Below are positions 21,821-36,147 of a stretch of 64,000 bases of DNA, piece by piece. Location of the stretch: contig JAUXUQ010000001.1 in assembly GCA_030680605.1 (NCBI GenBank), forward strand, positions 1 to 64,000, in the 5' to 3' direction. Positions within the stretch are counted from its first letter, which is position 1. Each line of letters starts with the position of its first letter. Both the position numbers and the translations under genes were made by a program. The DNA comes from Gammaproteobacteria bacterium (lineage in GTDB: Bacteria > Pseudomonadota > Gammaproteobacteria > SURF-13). The notes beneath the pieces were generated by a model. It was given only the letters and a program-made list of their open reading frames with translations. It searched no databases and was not told the origin of the DNA.

Positions 21821-21875
21821 AAGAGAAAATCGGAATGGAGAAGGGGCGCTACTTTCCTCTTTCCCATTTTCTCTT
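21821..21875. repeat. Intergenic hairpin (lpxA-lpxB gap)
   Basis: A perfect 10-bp inverted repeat, AAGAGAAAAT (21821-21830) and ATTTTCTCTT (21866-21875), encloses a purine-rich left half (GGAATGGAGAAGG) and a pyrimidine-rich right half (CTTTCCTCTTTCC) that can pair further. It fills the only sizeable gap in the lpx run. No T-run follows. It resembles the other intergenic hairpins in design, though not in exact words. Confidence 0.75.
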
Positions 21876-21889
21876 GTATCTGCCGTTAA

Positions 21890-23050
21890 ATGCGTATCGG
21901 CATTGTTGCGGGCGAGGCGTCCGGGGATATTCTGGGTGCGGGGTTGATACGCGCCATCAGGGCGCGTCACCCAGATGCCGTGTTTGAGGGTATCGCTGGT
22001 CCACGCATGATAGAGCAGGGGTGTTGCGCGCTTTATCCGGCGCATAAACTTGCGGTCATGGGTATTTCAGAAGTACTGGGTCGTTTGTTTGAACTGCTCA
22101 AGATCAGGGCGCAACTGCTGCGTCACTTTATCGATAATCCGCCGGATATTTTTATCGGCATCGATGCGCCGGATTTCAATCTGAGGCTTGAGCGAGGGCT
22201 CAAGCGCGCTGGTATACGCACCGTACATTATGTCAGCCCTTCGGTATGGGCCTGGCGAAATTATCGTGTACGTACGATAGGGTATTCGGTAGATCTCATG
22301 TTGACCTTGTTTCCCTTCGAGGCCGATTTCTACGCGGCGCAGCCGGGCCACCAGGTACCAGCATGCTTTGTCGGCCACCCGCTCGCGGACATGATAGGCC
22401 CGCCTGCCGCAGAGGATGCAGCGTTGCGACTGAGATTGCGGCGTGAATTAGGCTTGGTGGAAGATGTGCCGGTAATTGCATTGCTGCCGGGTAGCCGTGA
22501 AACCGAGTTGGGTCGTCTGGCCGCACCGTTTATCGAAGCGGCGGCCTGGTGCGTGAGGCATCGGCCCGAATTACAGTTCATCGCGCCACAGGCCAGTGCA
22601 CAGACGCGCACACTGTTTGAGCAGGCACTGGCGCAGCATGCGCCACACCTCCCGATTACCCTTGTCAACGGCAGGGCGCAGGATGCCCTGCGCAGCGCTG
22701 ATGCTGTGCTTGTCGCCTCCGGCACGGCAACACTGGAGGCATTGTTGTTGCGGCGGCCCATGGTGGTCGCTTATCGCATGGCACCCCTGACTGCATGGAT
22801 CACGCGCCGGATGCTGAAGGTACCGTATTTTTCGCTGCCCAATCTGTTGGCGGACAAGGCGCTGGTGCCCGAGTTCAGTCAGGAGCAGGTAACGGTTGAA
22901 AATCTGGGGCCTGCATTGCTGGCCTGTTTAGATGAAACGCAACAACAGAGTGCTGTGATGAAAGAGTTTGATCGGATTCATCAGGCACTGCGTTGTAATG
23001 CGGATTCGGCGGCGGCTGAGGCCGTGCTGGGGCTGTTGAGCCAAGCATGA
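21890..23050 (+). CDS. lpxB: Lipid-A-disaccharide synthase LpxB
   Basis: Glycosyltransferase joining UDP-diacylglucosamine and lipid X to the lipid A disaccharide at the inner membrane. The 386-residue product begins [20 protein letters not shown], the family N-terminus, and carries [32 protein letters not shown] and [21 protein letters not shown]. Length is close to E. coli (382). It starts at ATG 21890 right after the hairpin gap and overlaps rnhB by an ATGA. Confidence 0.97.
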   Translation: MRIGIVAGEASGDILGAGLIRAIRARHPDAVFEGIAGPRMIEQGCCALYPAHKLAVMGISEVLGRLFELLKIRAQLLRHFIDNPPDIFIGIDAPDFNLRLERGLKRAGIRTVHYVSPSVWAWRNYRVRTIGYSVDLMLTLFPFEADFYAAQPGHQVPACFVGHPLADMIGPPAAEDAALRLRLRRELGLVEDVPVIALLPGSRETELGRLAAPFIEAAAWCVRHRPELQFIAPQASAQTRTLFEQALAQHAPHLPITLVNGRAQDALRSADAVLVASGTATLEALLLRRPMVVAYRMAPLTAWITRRMLKVPYFSLPNLLADKALVPEFSQEQVTVENLGPALLACLDETQQQSAVMKEFDRIHQALRCNADSAAAEAVLGLLSQA

Positions 23051-23673
23051 AGCATAACGTTGACAGCCAGTATGGCCTGAGTTTTTCGCTGCCGGAGGGC
23101 AGGGTTGCAGGTGTTGACGAGGTAGGCCGTGGGCCGTGGGCAGGGCCGGTGCTGGCAGCGGCAGTAATTCTGGCGCCGGGACAGGGCATCGTGGGGCTGG
23201 CCGATTCAAAAAAACTGAGCAGCAAGGTGCGTGAGAGACTGGCCATACAGATACGCGCATCGGCGATAGCTTGGGCGCTGGGCGCTGCCTCGGTCGACGA
23301 GATAGACCAATTGAACATTGGCCGTGCCACACTGCTGGCCATGCAGCGCGCGATTGAAGCGCTCACGGTTGCGCCAGACTATGTGCTGGTTGATGGCAAC
23401 GTAAGCCCCGCAGCGCCTTACCCGGTGATCACTGTTGTTAAGGGTGATGCCACGGTTGCATCGATCAGCGCTGCATCGATTATCGCCAAAGTAGAGCGTG
23501 ACGGCATCATGACTGAACTCGATAAGCGTTATCCGGGCTATGGCTTTGCCCAACACAAGGGCTATGGCACGGCGCAGCACATGGAAGCTTTGCGCAGCCT
23601 GGGTGTCTGTGTGGAACACCGCCGTTCATTTGCACCGGTACGTGTGCAGCTCGCTCATAGAGGTACAGCATGA
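23047..23673 (+). CDS. rnhB: Ribonuclease HII
   Basis: Cuts RNA in RNA-DNA hybrids and removes single ribonucleotides from DNA. The 208-residue product has the type 2 RNase H active-site motif [14 protein letters not shown] (Asp and Glu), the D-SKKLS segment, LVDGN, and KVERDGIM near residue 155. A length of about 200 is usual. The gene starts with ATGA on lpxB and ends with ATGA on dnaE, the standard lpxB-rnhB-dnaE order. Confidence 0.97.
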   Translation: MKHNVDSQYGLSFSLPEGRVAGVDEVGRGPWAGPVLAAAVILAPGQGIVGLADSKKLSSKVRERLAIQIRASAIAWALGAASVDEIDQLNIGRATLLAMQRAIEALTVAPDYVLVDGNVSPAAPYPVITVVKGDATVASISAASIIAKVERDGIMTELDKRYPGYGFAQHKGYGTAQHMEALRSLGVCVEHRRSFAPVRVQLAHRGTA

Positions 23674-26600
23674 CAGCAAGTTTTGTGCATCTGCGTCTGC
23701 ACACCGAATACTCGTTGATAGACGGGACGGTGCGCATTGAGCCTCTGATGCAGTCGCTGCGCTCGGCTGGCATGGGGGCGGTAGCGCTGACCGATCAGTG
23801 CAATCTGTTTGCGATGGTTAAGTTTTACCGTGCGGCAACGCAGGCCGGTATCAAGCCAATTATCGGTGTAGACGTGTGGATACGGCGCAGTGGAAATGCA
23901 GCACCTGGCAGGCTCGTGCTGCTGTGCCAAAATGAGCGCGGCTATCGCAATCTCACGCGCCTCGTCACACGCAGCTATACCGAAGGCCAGCAGCAGGGTG
24001 CACCCACACTGCAAAAGGAATGGCTTGCCGGTGCGAGTGAGGGCCTGATAGCACTCTCCGGCGGGCATGCAGGGGACATTGGTCAGGCCCTGCTGGCGCA
24101 GCAACACACCCAGGCCGAAGCACTGCTGCAGGAATGGCTGGGGTTATTTCCGGAACGCTTTTATCTCGAAGTGAGTCGTGCCGGGCGCGAGGGCGAGGAA
24201 GACTGTCTGCATGCAACGGTGCAGCTCGCGTTGGATACGCAGACCCCGGTAGTGGCCACCAATGACGTACGTTTTCTGGCGCGGGACGATTTTGAAGCGC
24301 ACGAAGCGCGTGCCTGCATTCATGAGGGCCGTATCCTGGCTGACCCGCGCAGGCCACGTCACTACACGGAACAGCAATATCTGCGTAGCCCGGAAGAAAT
24401 GGCCGAGCTGTTTGCCGATTTGCCAGAGGCATTGGAGAACACAGTCGAGATCGCGCGCCGTTGCAATCTCAGTCTGCGATTGGGTGAAAATTACATGCCC
24501 GATTTCCCGGTGCCGGACGGCGTTACGCTTGAGCATCATCTGCGTGTGGAAGCTGAGCGCGGATTGCAGCTACGGATCGCTGTCTTGCTGGAGGCGGTCA
24601 CCGTGCCTGCCAACGACTATCAGGTCAGGCTTGCGACCGAACTCGATGTTATCAACCGGATGGGTTTCGCGGGCTATTTTTTGATCGTAGCGGACTTCAT
24701 ACGCTGGGCCAAGGATAACGGTATTCCCGTGGGGCCAGGACGCGGTTCGGGGGCGGGCTCGCTGGTGGCCTACGTGCTGGGTATTACAGATGTTGATCCA
24801 ATTTATCATGGGCTGCTGTTCGAGCGTTTTCTTAATCCGGAGCGGGTCTCTCTGCCGGATTTCGATATTGATTTCTGCATGGAGCGCCGGGATGAGGTAA
24901 TTGACTACGTGGCCCGACGCTACGGGCGCGAACGCGTATCGCAAATCATCACCTACGGCAGCATGGCGGCAAAGGCAGTGGTGCGCGACGTGGGCCGGGT
25001 GCTGGGATTACCTTATGGCTATGTCGATACCATCGCCAAGCTGATCCCGTTTGAGCTTGGTATTACGCTGGAGCGCGCTCTCAAGCAGGAGCCAGCCCTG
25101 CGCGAGAGATGTGAAAACGAAGATGAAGCCCGCACCCTGCTGGATCTCGCGCGCAAGCTCGAAGGCATCACCCGCAATGCAGGCAAGCATGCCGGTGGAC
25201 TGGTTATTGCACCTTCGGCGCTTACCGACTTCACGCCGTTGTACTGTGAACAGGGGGCGGAGGTCTGCGTGACCCAGTTCGACAAGGACGATATCGAGGC
25301 CGTCGGCCTGGTCAAATTTGACTTTCTCGGGCTGCGCACACTCACCATCATTGACTGGACAGTGAAGAATCTGCGCCAGCGCGGCGTCGAGGTAGATATT
25401 GCCCGGCTGGCGCTGGATGACAAGGCCGCCTTTGAGTTGCTGAAATCCTGTGCTACCAGCGCTGTATTTCAGCTGGAATCACGCGGCATGCGTGATCTCA
25501 TCAAACGGCTGCAGCCCGACCGGTTTGATGAAATCGTGGCCTTGGTGGCGCTGTTTCGGCCCGGCCCACTGCAGTCCGGTATGGTGGATGACTTCATCAA
25601 CCGCAAACATGGCAAGGCACGGGTGGATTACCCGCACCCGGATCTGATGCCCATTCTCAAGCCGACCTATGGTGTGATCTTGTATCAAGAGCAGGTGATG
25701 CAGATAGCGCAGGTGCTGGCGGGCTATACGCTCGGCGCTGCGGATATGCTGCGGCGTGCGATGGGTAAAAAGAAGCCGGCCGAAATGGCCAAACAGCGTG
25801 ACATTTTCATGCAAGGTGCGGCCAAGCATGGCGTCAGACCGGCTGCAGCAACCCATATCTTCGATTTGATGGAAAAGTTCGCGGACTACGGTTTCAATAA
25901 ATCGCACTCCGTCGCGTATGCCCTGATCGCCTACCAGACCGCTTGGCTCAAGGCGCATTATCCAGCGGCCTTTATGGCAGCAGTATTATCGGCCGACATG
26001 GACAATACCGACAAGATCGTGGCCCTGATGGACGAATGCCGGGCCATGAATCTCACTATCGTGCCGCCTGACATCAATCGCTGCGACCATGCATTCACCG
26101 TGCACGACGACAGTGCGTTGCTGTATGGGCTGGGTGCCATCAAGGGTGTTGGTGCGGCGGCTATAGAGGGTGTGCTGGAAAACCGCAGCAAGGCGGGAAA
26201 ATTCGTCGACCTGTTTGATTTCTGCCGCCGCATCGACATGCGCAAGGCCAACCGGCGCGTTCTGGAGGCGCTGATTCGCTCAGGTGCGCTGGATGTCCTG
26301 GGACCAGGCCGCGCTACCCTGTTTGCGACGTTGCCACTAGCGCTGAATGCGGCGGAGCATGAATTGCGCGACCGTATCGCCGGGCAGGACGACCTGTTTG
26401 GCACAGGCGCACGGCGCACCTCCGAAACCCTGCAATTTGTGTCCGTGGATGAATGGACTGAAGGCGAGCGCCTGCAGCATGAGAAAGAAACGCTTGGCTT
26501 GTACCTCACCGGGCATCCCGTTGAGCGCTATCGGGAAGAGCTTGCCAGCATCGTTAGTTGTGTGCTGGCCGACATCAGGCCAATGCAGGGCCAGAGTGTC

Positions 26601-27125
26601 ATCGTAGGTGGCTTGGTCGTGGCGCTAAGGGTAATGAATAACCGGCGCGGTGAGCGAATGGCGTTTATTACGCTTGACGACCGCACGGCACGGGTTGAGA
26701 TTGCGGTGTTCTCGGACGTGTACCAGCATCATCGCGAGTTGCTTGCCAAGGACAAGCTGCTGGTGATTGAGGGTGAAGTCAGTTTGGATGAGTACACGGG
26801 CAATTACAAGATGAGCGCCCTGCACATCACCGATATTAACCAGGCACGTGAGCGTCATGCCCGGAGACTGGTGATTGATCTCGAGCCACTCCAGGGGGAT
26901 ATTGGCATTGCGGCCCAACTTTCAGAATTGTTGGAGCCATTCCGTAATGGAGGTTGCCCGGTATGGATAAATTACAGTAATGCGTATAATGGCAGCAGGA
27001 TCGATGCAGATCTTGCGCTGGGCGAAGAATGGCGCGTACATCCCACGGATGAACTGCTGCACCGCCTTGAAGGGCTGGTGGGGAAAGATCACGTCAAGGT
27101 AGTATATAACCACCCGACTGCATAG
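23670..27125 (+). CDS. dnaE: DNA polymerase III alpha subunit DnaE
   Basis: Catalytic subunit of the replicative polymerase. The protein is 1151 residues (E. coli 1160). The N-terminal PHP domain starts [19 protein letters not shown]. The polymerase active site is in [10 protein letters not shown] (Asp at about 399 and 401), preceded by [14 protein letters not shown], the nucleotide-binding motif. Further on are the tandem helix-hairpin-helix region, an OB-fold around residues 970-1050 ([13 protein letters not shown]), and the C-terminal tau-binding part. It overlaps rnhB by ATGA; accA follows after 17 bases. Confidence 0.98.
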   Translation: MTASFVHLRLHTEYSLIDGTVRIEPLMQSLRSAGMGAVALTDQCNLFAMVKFYRAATQAGIKPIIGVDVWIRRSGNAAPGRLVLLCQNERGYRNLTRLVTRSYTEGQQQGAPTLQKEWLAGASEGLIALSGGHAGDIGQALLAQQHTQAEALLQEWLGLFPERFYLEVSRAGREGEEDCLHATVQLALDTQTPVVATNDVRFLARDDFEAHEARACIHEGRILADPRRPRHYTEQQYLRSPEEMAELFADLPEALENTVEIARRCNLSLRLGENYMPDFPVPDGVTLEHHLRVEAERGLQLRIAVLLEAVTVPANDYQVRLATELDVINRMGFAGYFLIVADFIRWAKDNGIPVGPGRGSGAGSLVAYVLGITDVDPIYHGLLFERFLNPERVSLPDFDIDFCMERRDEVIDYVARRYGRERVSQIITYGSMAAKAVVRDVGRVLGLPYGYVDTIAKLIPFELGITLERALKQEPALRERCENEDEARTLLDLARKLEGITRNAGKHAGGLVIAPSALTDFTPLYCEQGAEVCVTQFDKDDIEAVGLVKFDFLGLRTLTIIDWTVKNLRQRGVEVDIARLALDDKAAFELLKSCATSAVFQLESRGMRDLIKRLQPDRFDEIVALVALFRPGPLQSGMVDDFINRKHGKARVDYPHPDLMPILKPTYGVILYQEQVMQIAQVLAGYTLGAADMLRRAMGKKKPAEMAKQRDIFMQGAAKHGVRPAAATHIFDLMEKFADYGFNKSHSVAYALIAYQTAWLKAHYPAAFMAAVLSADMDNTDKIVALMDECRAMNLTIVPPDINRCDHAFTVHDDSALLYGLGAIKGVGAAAIEGVLENRSKAGKFVDLFDFCRRIDMRKANRRVLEALIRSGALDVLGPGRATLFATLPLALNAAEHELRDRIAGQDDLFGTGARRTSETLQFVSVDEWTEGERLQHEKETLGLYLTGHPVERYREELASIVSCVLADIRPMQGQSVIVGGLVVALRVMNNRRGERMAFITLDDRTARVEIAVFSDVYQHHRELLAKDKLLVIEGEVSLDEYTGNYKMSALHITDINQARERHARRLVIDLEPLQGDIGIAAQLSELLEPFRNGGCPVWINYSNAYNGSRIDADLALGEEWRVHPTDELLHRLEGLVGKDHVKVVYNHPTA

Positions 27126-27142
27126 AGGCGCGACGTTTATCC

Positions 27143-28099
27143 ATGAAGCTCAACTTTCTTGATTTTGAACAGCCAATCGCCGAGCTTGAAGCCAAGATTG
27201 ACGAGCTACGTTATGTTGACAGTGACAACGCCGTCAATCTCAGCGATGAAATCCTCCGCATTGAAGCCAAGAGCCGCAAGCTCACCGAATCCATCTTTGC
27301 GTCACTGACATCCTGGCAGATTTCGCAGCTCGCACGCCATCCGCAGCGACCGCAGATGCCGCACTATATCGAACGTATTTTTACCGACTTTGAAGAGCTG
27401 CACGGTGACCGTTGCTTCGGCGATGATGCAGCTATCGTGGGTGGTGTGGCGCGGCTGGAGGGGCGTCCGGTCATGCTGGTGGGTACCGTCAAAGGCGTTG
27501 ATACCAAGGAAAAAGTGTGGCGCAATTTCGGCATGCCGCGCCCGGAAGGCTACCGCAAGGCGTTACGCCTGATGCAGATGGCGGAGCGTTTCCGCCTGCC
27601 TATTCTTACCTTCATCGATACACCCGGCGCCTATCCGGGTGTGGGCGCGGAAGAGCGTGGACAGAGCGAGGCCATTGCGCGTAACCTGATGGCCATGAGT
27701 ACACTGCAAACACCGATCATTTGTACCGTTACCGGTGAAGGTGGCTCTGGCGGAGCACTGGCCATCGGTGTCGGCGACCATGTCATGATGCTGCAATACG
27801 GCACCTACTCCGTCATCTCGCCGGAGGGTTGTGCCTCCATCCTCTGGAAGAGTGCTGCCAAGGCGCCCGAGGCAGCAGAAATCATGGGTATTACCTCTGA
27901 TCGCCTGAAAAATCTGGGGCTGGTGGATGAAGTGGTGCCGGAACCGTTGGGCGGCGCGCATCGGGATGTTGCGGCCATGGCGCGTGAGATCAAGCGTGCC
28001 TTGCTGGACAGTCTTGGGCGAATGGAGGGTATGCCGGTGGAGAAGCTTACGGGCACGCGTTACGAACGTTTGCTGCGCTTTGGAGCCTATCAGGAATAG
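27143..28099 (+). CDS. accA: Acetyl-CoA carboxylase carboxyltransferase subunit alpha
   Basis: Alpha half of the carboxyltransferase that makes malonyl-CoA for fatty acid synthesis; its partner AccD is not in the window. The 318 residues match E. coli (319). Family segments include [70 protein letters not shown] and [15 protein letters not shown], where the two Gly-rich stretches bind CoA. It lies 17 bases after dnaE, the usual place. Confidence 0.98.
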   Translation: MKLNFLDFEQPIAELEAKIDELRYVDSDNAVNLSDEILRIEAKSRKLTESIFASLTSWQISQLARHPQRPQMPHYIERIFTDFEELHGDRCFGDDAAIVGGVARLEGRPVMLVGTVKGVDTKEKVWRNFGMPRPEGYRKALRLMQMAERFRLPILTFIDTPGAYPGVGAEERGQSEAIARNLMAMSTLQTPIICTVTGEGGSGGALAIGVGDHVMMLQYGTYSVISPEGCASILWKSAAKAPEAAEIMGITSDRLKNLGLVDEVVPEPLGGAHRDVAAMAREIKRALLDSLGRMEGMPVEKLTGTRYERLLRFGAYQE

Positions 28100-28136
28100 T
28101 CACCTGAAGTTGCGCGGCAATCAGGCACTTTCTGTG

Positions 28137-31236
<3,100 letters not shown>

Positions 31237-31237
<1 letters not shown>

Positions 31238-32070
31238 TGAAACTGTGCGATTTCGAAGTGGGACAGGAGTACCCACTGTTCCTGATCGCCGGGCCATGCG
31301 TGATTGAGAGCCACGCCCTGGCACTGGAGAGCGCGGGGCGCCTCAAGGAGATCACCGCCAAGCTCGATATTCCATTTATTTATAAATCGTCCTTCGACAA
31401 GGCGAACCGTTCCTCAGGAAAAAGTTTTCGTGGCCCGGGCCTGGAGCAGGGTCTGCGCATCCTGCAAGCTGTCAAACAGCAGCTTGGTGTACCGGTGCTC
31501 ACTGACGTGCACGAAGATACGCCACTGGATGAAGTTGCTGAGGTGGTGGATGTGTTGCAGACCCCTGCCTTTCTGTGCCGGCAGACCAATTTTATCCAAA
31601 GTGTCGCGCGTCTTGGCAAGCCAGTGAATATCAAGAAAGGGCAGTTTCTGGCGCCCTGGGACATGAAAAATGTGGTCGAAAAAGCACGTGAGGCCGGGAA
31701 TCAAGCAATCATGGTCTGCGAGCGCGGCGTGTCATTTGGTTACAATAATCTGGTGTCTGATATGCGCTCGCTCGCGGTGATGCGAGCGACAGGTTGTCCA
31801 GTGGTGTTTGATGCAACGCATTCGGTGCAGCTCCCCGGCGGGCAGGGAACGAGCTCCGGCGGGCAGCGCGAATTCGTGCCGGTATTGGCGCGGGCTGCCG
31901 TCGCGGCAGGCGTTGCAGGCGTATTTATGGAAACCCATCCCACGCCTGAGACGGCGCTGAGCGACGGCCCTAATGCCTGGCCTCTGGCGCACATGGAAGA
32001 GTTGCTGACGACGTTGCTGCTGCTGGATAAGGCCACCAAGGCACGCGGCTTTATTGAAGATCGACTTTAG
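31237..32070 (+). CDS. kdsA: 3-deoxy-8-phosphooctulonate (Kdo-8-P) synthase
   Basis: Condenses arabinose 5-phosphate with phosphoenolpyruvate to Kdo 8-phosphate for the lipopolysaccharide inner core. Start set at ATG 31237, overlapping the pyrG stop by one base; 277 residues (E. coli 284). Signatures: [67 protein letters not shown], and [19 protein letters not shown]. Placed next to eno, which makes the PEP it uses. The following 111-base gap to eno shows no clear element. Confidence 0.97.
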
Positions 32071-32169
32071 GCCAGTTTGTATTTTGTGCTGGGCGATGAG
32101 CAGCTATGTGATTCGCAGGGATTCGGACCGGCAGTCTGCTGTGAAATGGGTTAACACGATTATTTATAA

Positions 32170-33474
<1,305 letters not shown>

Positions 33475-33490
33475 GGGTCACAGGCGCACT

Positions 33491-33763
33491 GTGAAGATTG
33501 TTATCGCTCTGCTGGGGGTGTTGGTGCTGGCGCTGCAATATCCACTCTGGATGGGTAGCGGCAGCCTTGTCGATACCTGGAAGTTACGGCAGGAGCGTGA
33601 TGTCCAGCAAGCAGAGAATCATATGCTCATGGAGCGCAACCAGGCGCTTGAAGCCGAAGTAAATGATTTGAAGCAAGGCCTGGCTGCAATTGAGGAACGG
33701 GCCCGTAGCGAGCTTGGCATGACAAAAAAAGACGAGACATTTTACCAGGTTATACACGAATAG
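33491..33763 (+). CDS. ftsB: Cell division protein FtsB
   Basis: Small bitopic inner-membrane protein that joins FtsL and FtsQ in the divisome and helps activate septal peptidoglycan synthesis. The 90-residue product has a short cytoplasmic start, one membrane helix (IVIALLGVLVLALQYPLWM, residues ~3-21), then a coiled coil of Gln/Glu/Leu (RQERDVQQAENHMLMERNQ) and the GLAAIEERARSELGM motif typical of FtsB. The start is GTG at 33491. The position between eno and ispD is conserved in gammaproteobacteria. Confidence 0.94.
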   Translation: MKIVIALLGVLVLALQYPLWMGSGSLVDTWKLRQERDVQQAENHMLMERNQALEAEVNDLKQGLAAIEERARSELGMTKKDETFYQVIHE

Positions 33764-33788
33764 CAGATACTGACCGCTTGCGCCAGAC

Positions 33789-34526
33789 TTGAGACAGCCA
33801 AACAGCATACAGACTGAACAGCGTTACTGGGCGGTAGTGCCTGCTGCCGGTAGTGGCACACGAATGGGGGCAGCGCTACCGAAGCAGTATCTGCCGCTTG
33901 CTGGCCGTACAGTCATCGAGCATACGCTGCAACGCCTGCTCGATCATGAAACGATAACGGGCGTTGTCGTGGCAGTTGCCGCCGACGATAGTCACTTTGC
34001 CGCGATCAGGGCCAGGCTTGCCGACCACGGCAAGCCTTTGCTGGTAGCAGAGGGCGGGGCCGAGCGTTTTCAGTCTGTGCTGAGTGCGCTCCAGTTGCTG
34101 GCGCAGACAGCCTCCGCGACGGATTGGGTGCTGGTGCACGATGCGGTGCGCCCATGTATCCGCCGGGATGATATTGACCGCTTGCTGCAAGCCCTTGGTG
34201 GGCATGTGGCAGGTGCTTTGTTGGGCCTCCCGTTGCTTGATACGATCAAGCGCGTAGACTCAGCATCCCGGGTAGAGGCGACACTGGACCGCAGTTTGTT
34301 ATGGCGGGCCCTGACGCCACAGGCGTTCCGGCTGGGTGCGCTGGATGCTGCACTGAGAGGTGTGCTGGCAGACAGGGTGCCAGTGACAGATGAGTGTGCT
34401 GCGATGGAGCGCACCGGTGCAGTGCCCCTCATGCTACAGGGCGCGGCTGATAATATCAAAATTACCCGGTCGCAGGATCTGGTGCTCGCCGAGTTTTACT
34501 TAAGCCAACAGAGGAATGAACAGTGA
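33789..34526 (+). CDS. ispD: 2-C-methyl-D-erythritol 4-phosphate cytidylyltransferase
   Basis: MEP-pathway enzyme making CDP-methylerythritol. The nucleotide-binding motif reads VVPAAGSGTRMGAALPKQYLPL; later DAVRPCIRRDDIDRL and ALTPQAFRLGAL fit the family. The length is 245 residues. The only start that keeps the N-terminus is TTG at 33789, because a stop lies in frame at 33771-33773 and no ATG comes before the active site; no clear ribosome site precedes it, so coupling to ftsB is possible. Overlaps ispF by GTGA. Confidence 0.94.
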   Translation: MRQPNSIQTEQRYWAVVPAAGSGTRMGAALPKQYLPLAGRTVIEHTLQRLLDHETITGVVVAVAADDSHFAAIRARLADHGKPLLVAEGGAERFQSVLSALQLLAQTASATDWVLVHDAVRPCIRRDDIDRLLQALGGHVAGALLGLPLLDTIKRVDSASRVEATLDRSLLWRALTPQAFRLGALDAALRGVLADRVPVTDECAAMERTGAVPLMLQGAADNIKITRSQDLVLAEFYLSQQRNEQ

Positions 34527-35020
34527 GAGTTGGCTATGGTTACGATGCACATGCCTTCGCGGAAGGGAGAAGGCTGGTGCTGGGAGGCATCGTTGTCCCG
34601 TATGCGAAAGGGTTGGCGGCGCATTCGGACGGTGATGTGCTGATTCATGCAGTTTGCGATGCATTGCTGGGTGCGGCGGGGCTGGGCGACATCGGCCGAA
34701 TATTCCCGGATACTGATGTCCGCTACCACGACATTGACAGTCGTGTGTTGCTGCAGGAGGTCGTGCTTTTGCTGCGCGGACACAGTCTGGGCATTTCGAA
34801 CATCGACAGCACAATCGTGGCGCAGGCACCCAGACTTGCGCCGCATATCGAAGATATGCGCAAGCTGCTGGCGGATGACCTCGGCATGGATGTCTCACGC
34901 CTCAACATCAAGGCCAAGACCACCGAGGGGATGGGATATATAGGCCGTTCTGAAGGTATCGAGGCCCATGCGGTGGTGATGCTGAAGGAGCTCCAGCCCG
35001 ACACGCCCAGGGAAGGATAG
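34523..35020 (+). CDS. ispF: 2-C-methyl-D-erythritol 2,4-cyclodiphosphate synthase
   Basis: Makes the cyclic diphosphate of the MEP pathway; a zinc trimer. The 165-residue product starts at GTG 34523 (MRVGYGYDAHAFAEGRRLVLGG), with the metal-binding Asp and His in YDAHAF. It goes on with HSDGDVLIHAVCDALLGAAG, DIGRIFPDTD and the C-terminal KTTEGMGYIGRSEGIEAHA. In many relatives truD follows, then surE; here the gene converges on an Smr gene 30 bases on. Confidence 0.97.
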   Translation: MRVGYGYDAHAFAEGRRLVLGGIVVPYAKGLAAHSDGDVLIHAVCDALLGAAGLGDIGRIFPDTDVRYHDIDSRVLLQEVVLLLRGHSLGISNIDSTIVAQAPRLAPHIEDMRKLLADDLGMDVSRLNIKAKTTEGMGYIGRSEGIEAHAVVMLKELQPDTPREG

Positions 35021-35050
35021 GATGCTGCTGCTTTGCGATGGAGTGGAGTG

Positions 35051-35599
35051 CTAGTTGCCCGCCTTTTTCAGCAGTACATAAACGGCGCCTGTGCCGCCGT
35101 CTGCGGGGCGGGCCGAGCAGAATGCCAACACTTCATCGCGCTGCTGTAACCAGTGACTAAGCTTCCCCTTTAATACCGGCAGCTTGTGGCGTGACCCAAG
35201 GCCCTTGCCGTGAATCATGCGTACACAGCGCACATCATTGCGGCGGCAAGCAGCCAGAAAACGCGTCAGGGCGTTGCGTGCCTCGGGCACAGTCATGCCG
35301 TGGAGATCGAGCTCGGCACCCACGCTGAACTGGCCGCGGCGCAGCTTGCGTAACAGTCCGTGCTGGAGGCTGCTGCGTTGAAACAGCAGCTCCTCACCTG
35401 CTTCTACTTCTGCCGTGTAGGGACTGTCTGAAAGCATGTCACGCAGAACCTGCTGCTCATCGATCTCCTTTTGGCGTGGGTGAGGTGACGGCTTCTTCGC
35501 CATGAAAGTAACCTTGTCGTTGCGCAAAGGCACGGTCTTGCTGACCGCATGACGGAACAACTCGGCATCCTTCTGCGATATCTTTGATCTGCGCTGCAT
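35051..35599 (-). CDS. Smr-domain endonuclease (SmrB-like)
   Basis: A 182-residue protein with a C-terminal Smr domain (residues ~95-178) holding the two hallmarks ELDLHGMTVPEARNAL and the MIHGKGLGS loop, then VLAFCSARPADGGTGAVYVLL. The N-terminal half (KDAELFRHAVSKTVPL) matches the gammaproteobacterial SmrB/YfcN group, where the enzyme cleaves mRNA between collided ribosomes during rescue. That role here is inferred from the family. It is the second gene after the EAL-tail protein (2-base gap) and converges on ispF. The placement between ispF and surE, where truD often sits, is unusual. Confidence 0.88.
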   Translation of the reverse strand: MQRRSKISQKDAELFRHAVSKTVPLRNDKVTFMAKKPSPHPRQKEIDEQQVLRDMLSDSPYTAEVEAGEELLFQRSSLQHGLLRKLRRGQFSVGAELDLHGMTVPEARNALTRFLAACRRNDVRCVRMIHGKGLGSRHKLPVLKGKLSHWLQQRDEVLAFCSARPADGGTGAVYVLLKKAGN

Positions 35600-35601
35600 G
35601 G

Positions 35602-36078
35602 CTAATTGGATGCAGGCTGATGTGATTCGTTCAGCAACAATGTTACTTTGTCTGCGGGTAGTGGATGGCCAAAGTAATAGCCTTGGGCATGGTCACAGCC
35701 GAGATTTTTGAGTTTGTCTGCAATCTGGATATTATCCACGCCCTTGGCGCCCACGCCATAGAACGCCCAGATGGCAGTGCCGGGCATAAACGGCCAGCCG
35801 ACCTGCAGGCGCTTTGGATGCTGCTCCGGAGTTAACAGGGCTTCAGGCAGGAAGCGCAGACGGCCACTATCGTCGGCGTAAAAAAGGTCGAGTTGCGCCC
35901 CCAGCGCACTCTGTTTGGGTGCGCTGCACGCTGCGTGCGGGTTCGCGCCTTGATGTGATTTCAGTGTGAGAGTGGGGAACAGGATAAACTTGGCATGCGC
36001 CCACGAACTGCCGAGCAGTAGTAGACAGACGCCCAACAGGTGAGGCAGGCATCTTGCCAACAGCAATTGCAGGTTCAT
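35602..36078 (-). CDS. Exported protein of unknown function ending in an EAL-domain C-terminal fragment
   Basis: I do not recognise this 158-residue protein as a whole. Start set at ATG 36078; a GTG at 36090 would add four residues. Residues 1-30 (MNLQLLLARCLPHLLGVCLL onward) form a signal peptide ending AHA. The middle (~30-105) has a FYADDSGRLRFLPEALLTPE stretch with no family I know. The last ~45 residues (AKGVDNIQIADKLKNLGCDH, then AQGYYFGHPLPADK) closely resemble the final helix-strand part of cyclic-di-GMP EAL phosphodiesterases, but the EAL catalytic residues are absent and the signal peptide would export it. It may be a chimera or a remnant after deletion. Likely co-transcribed with the Smr gene. 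Confidence 0.7.
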   Translation of the reverse strand: MNLQLLLARCLPHLLGVCLLLLGSSWAHAKFILFPTLTLKSHQGANPHAACSAPKQSALGAQLDLFYADDSGRLRFLPEALLTPEQHPKRLQVGWPFMPGTAIWAFYGVGAKGVDNIQIADKLKNLGCDHAQGYYFGHPLPADKVTLLLNESHQPASN

Positions 36079-36105
36079 ATCGGATCTCACATTAAAATTA
36101 GCCGC

Positions 36106-36147
36106 AACCGCACTGCCCTCAGGTAAAATGTACCTGAGATGGCGGTT
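36106..36147. repeat. Two-part inverted repeat upstream of the exported EAL-tail gene
   Basis: CTCAGGTA (36118-36125) and TACCTGAG (36131-36138) are a perfect 8-bp inverted repeat with a 5-base loop. Outside it AACCGC (36106-36111) pairs with GCGGTT (36142-36147). It lies 28 bases upstream of the ATG at 36078, so it could be an operator or a leader hairpin of that minus-strand gene. No regulator is suggested by the sequence. Confidence 0.65.
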
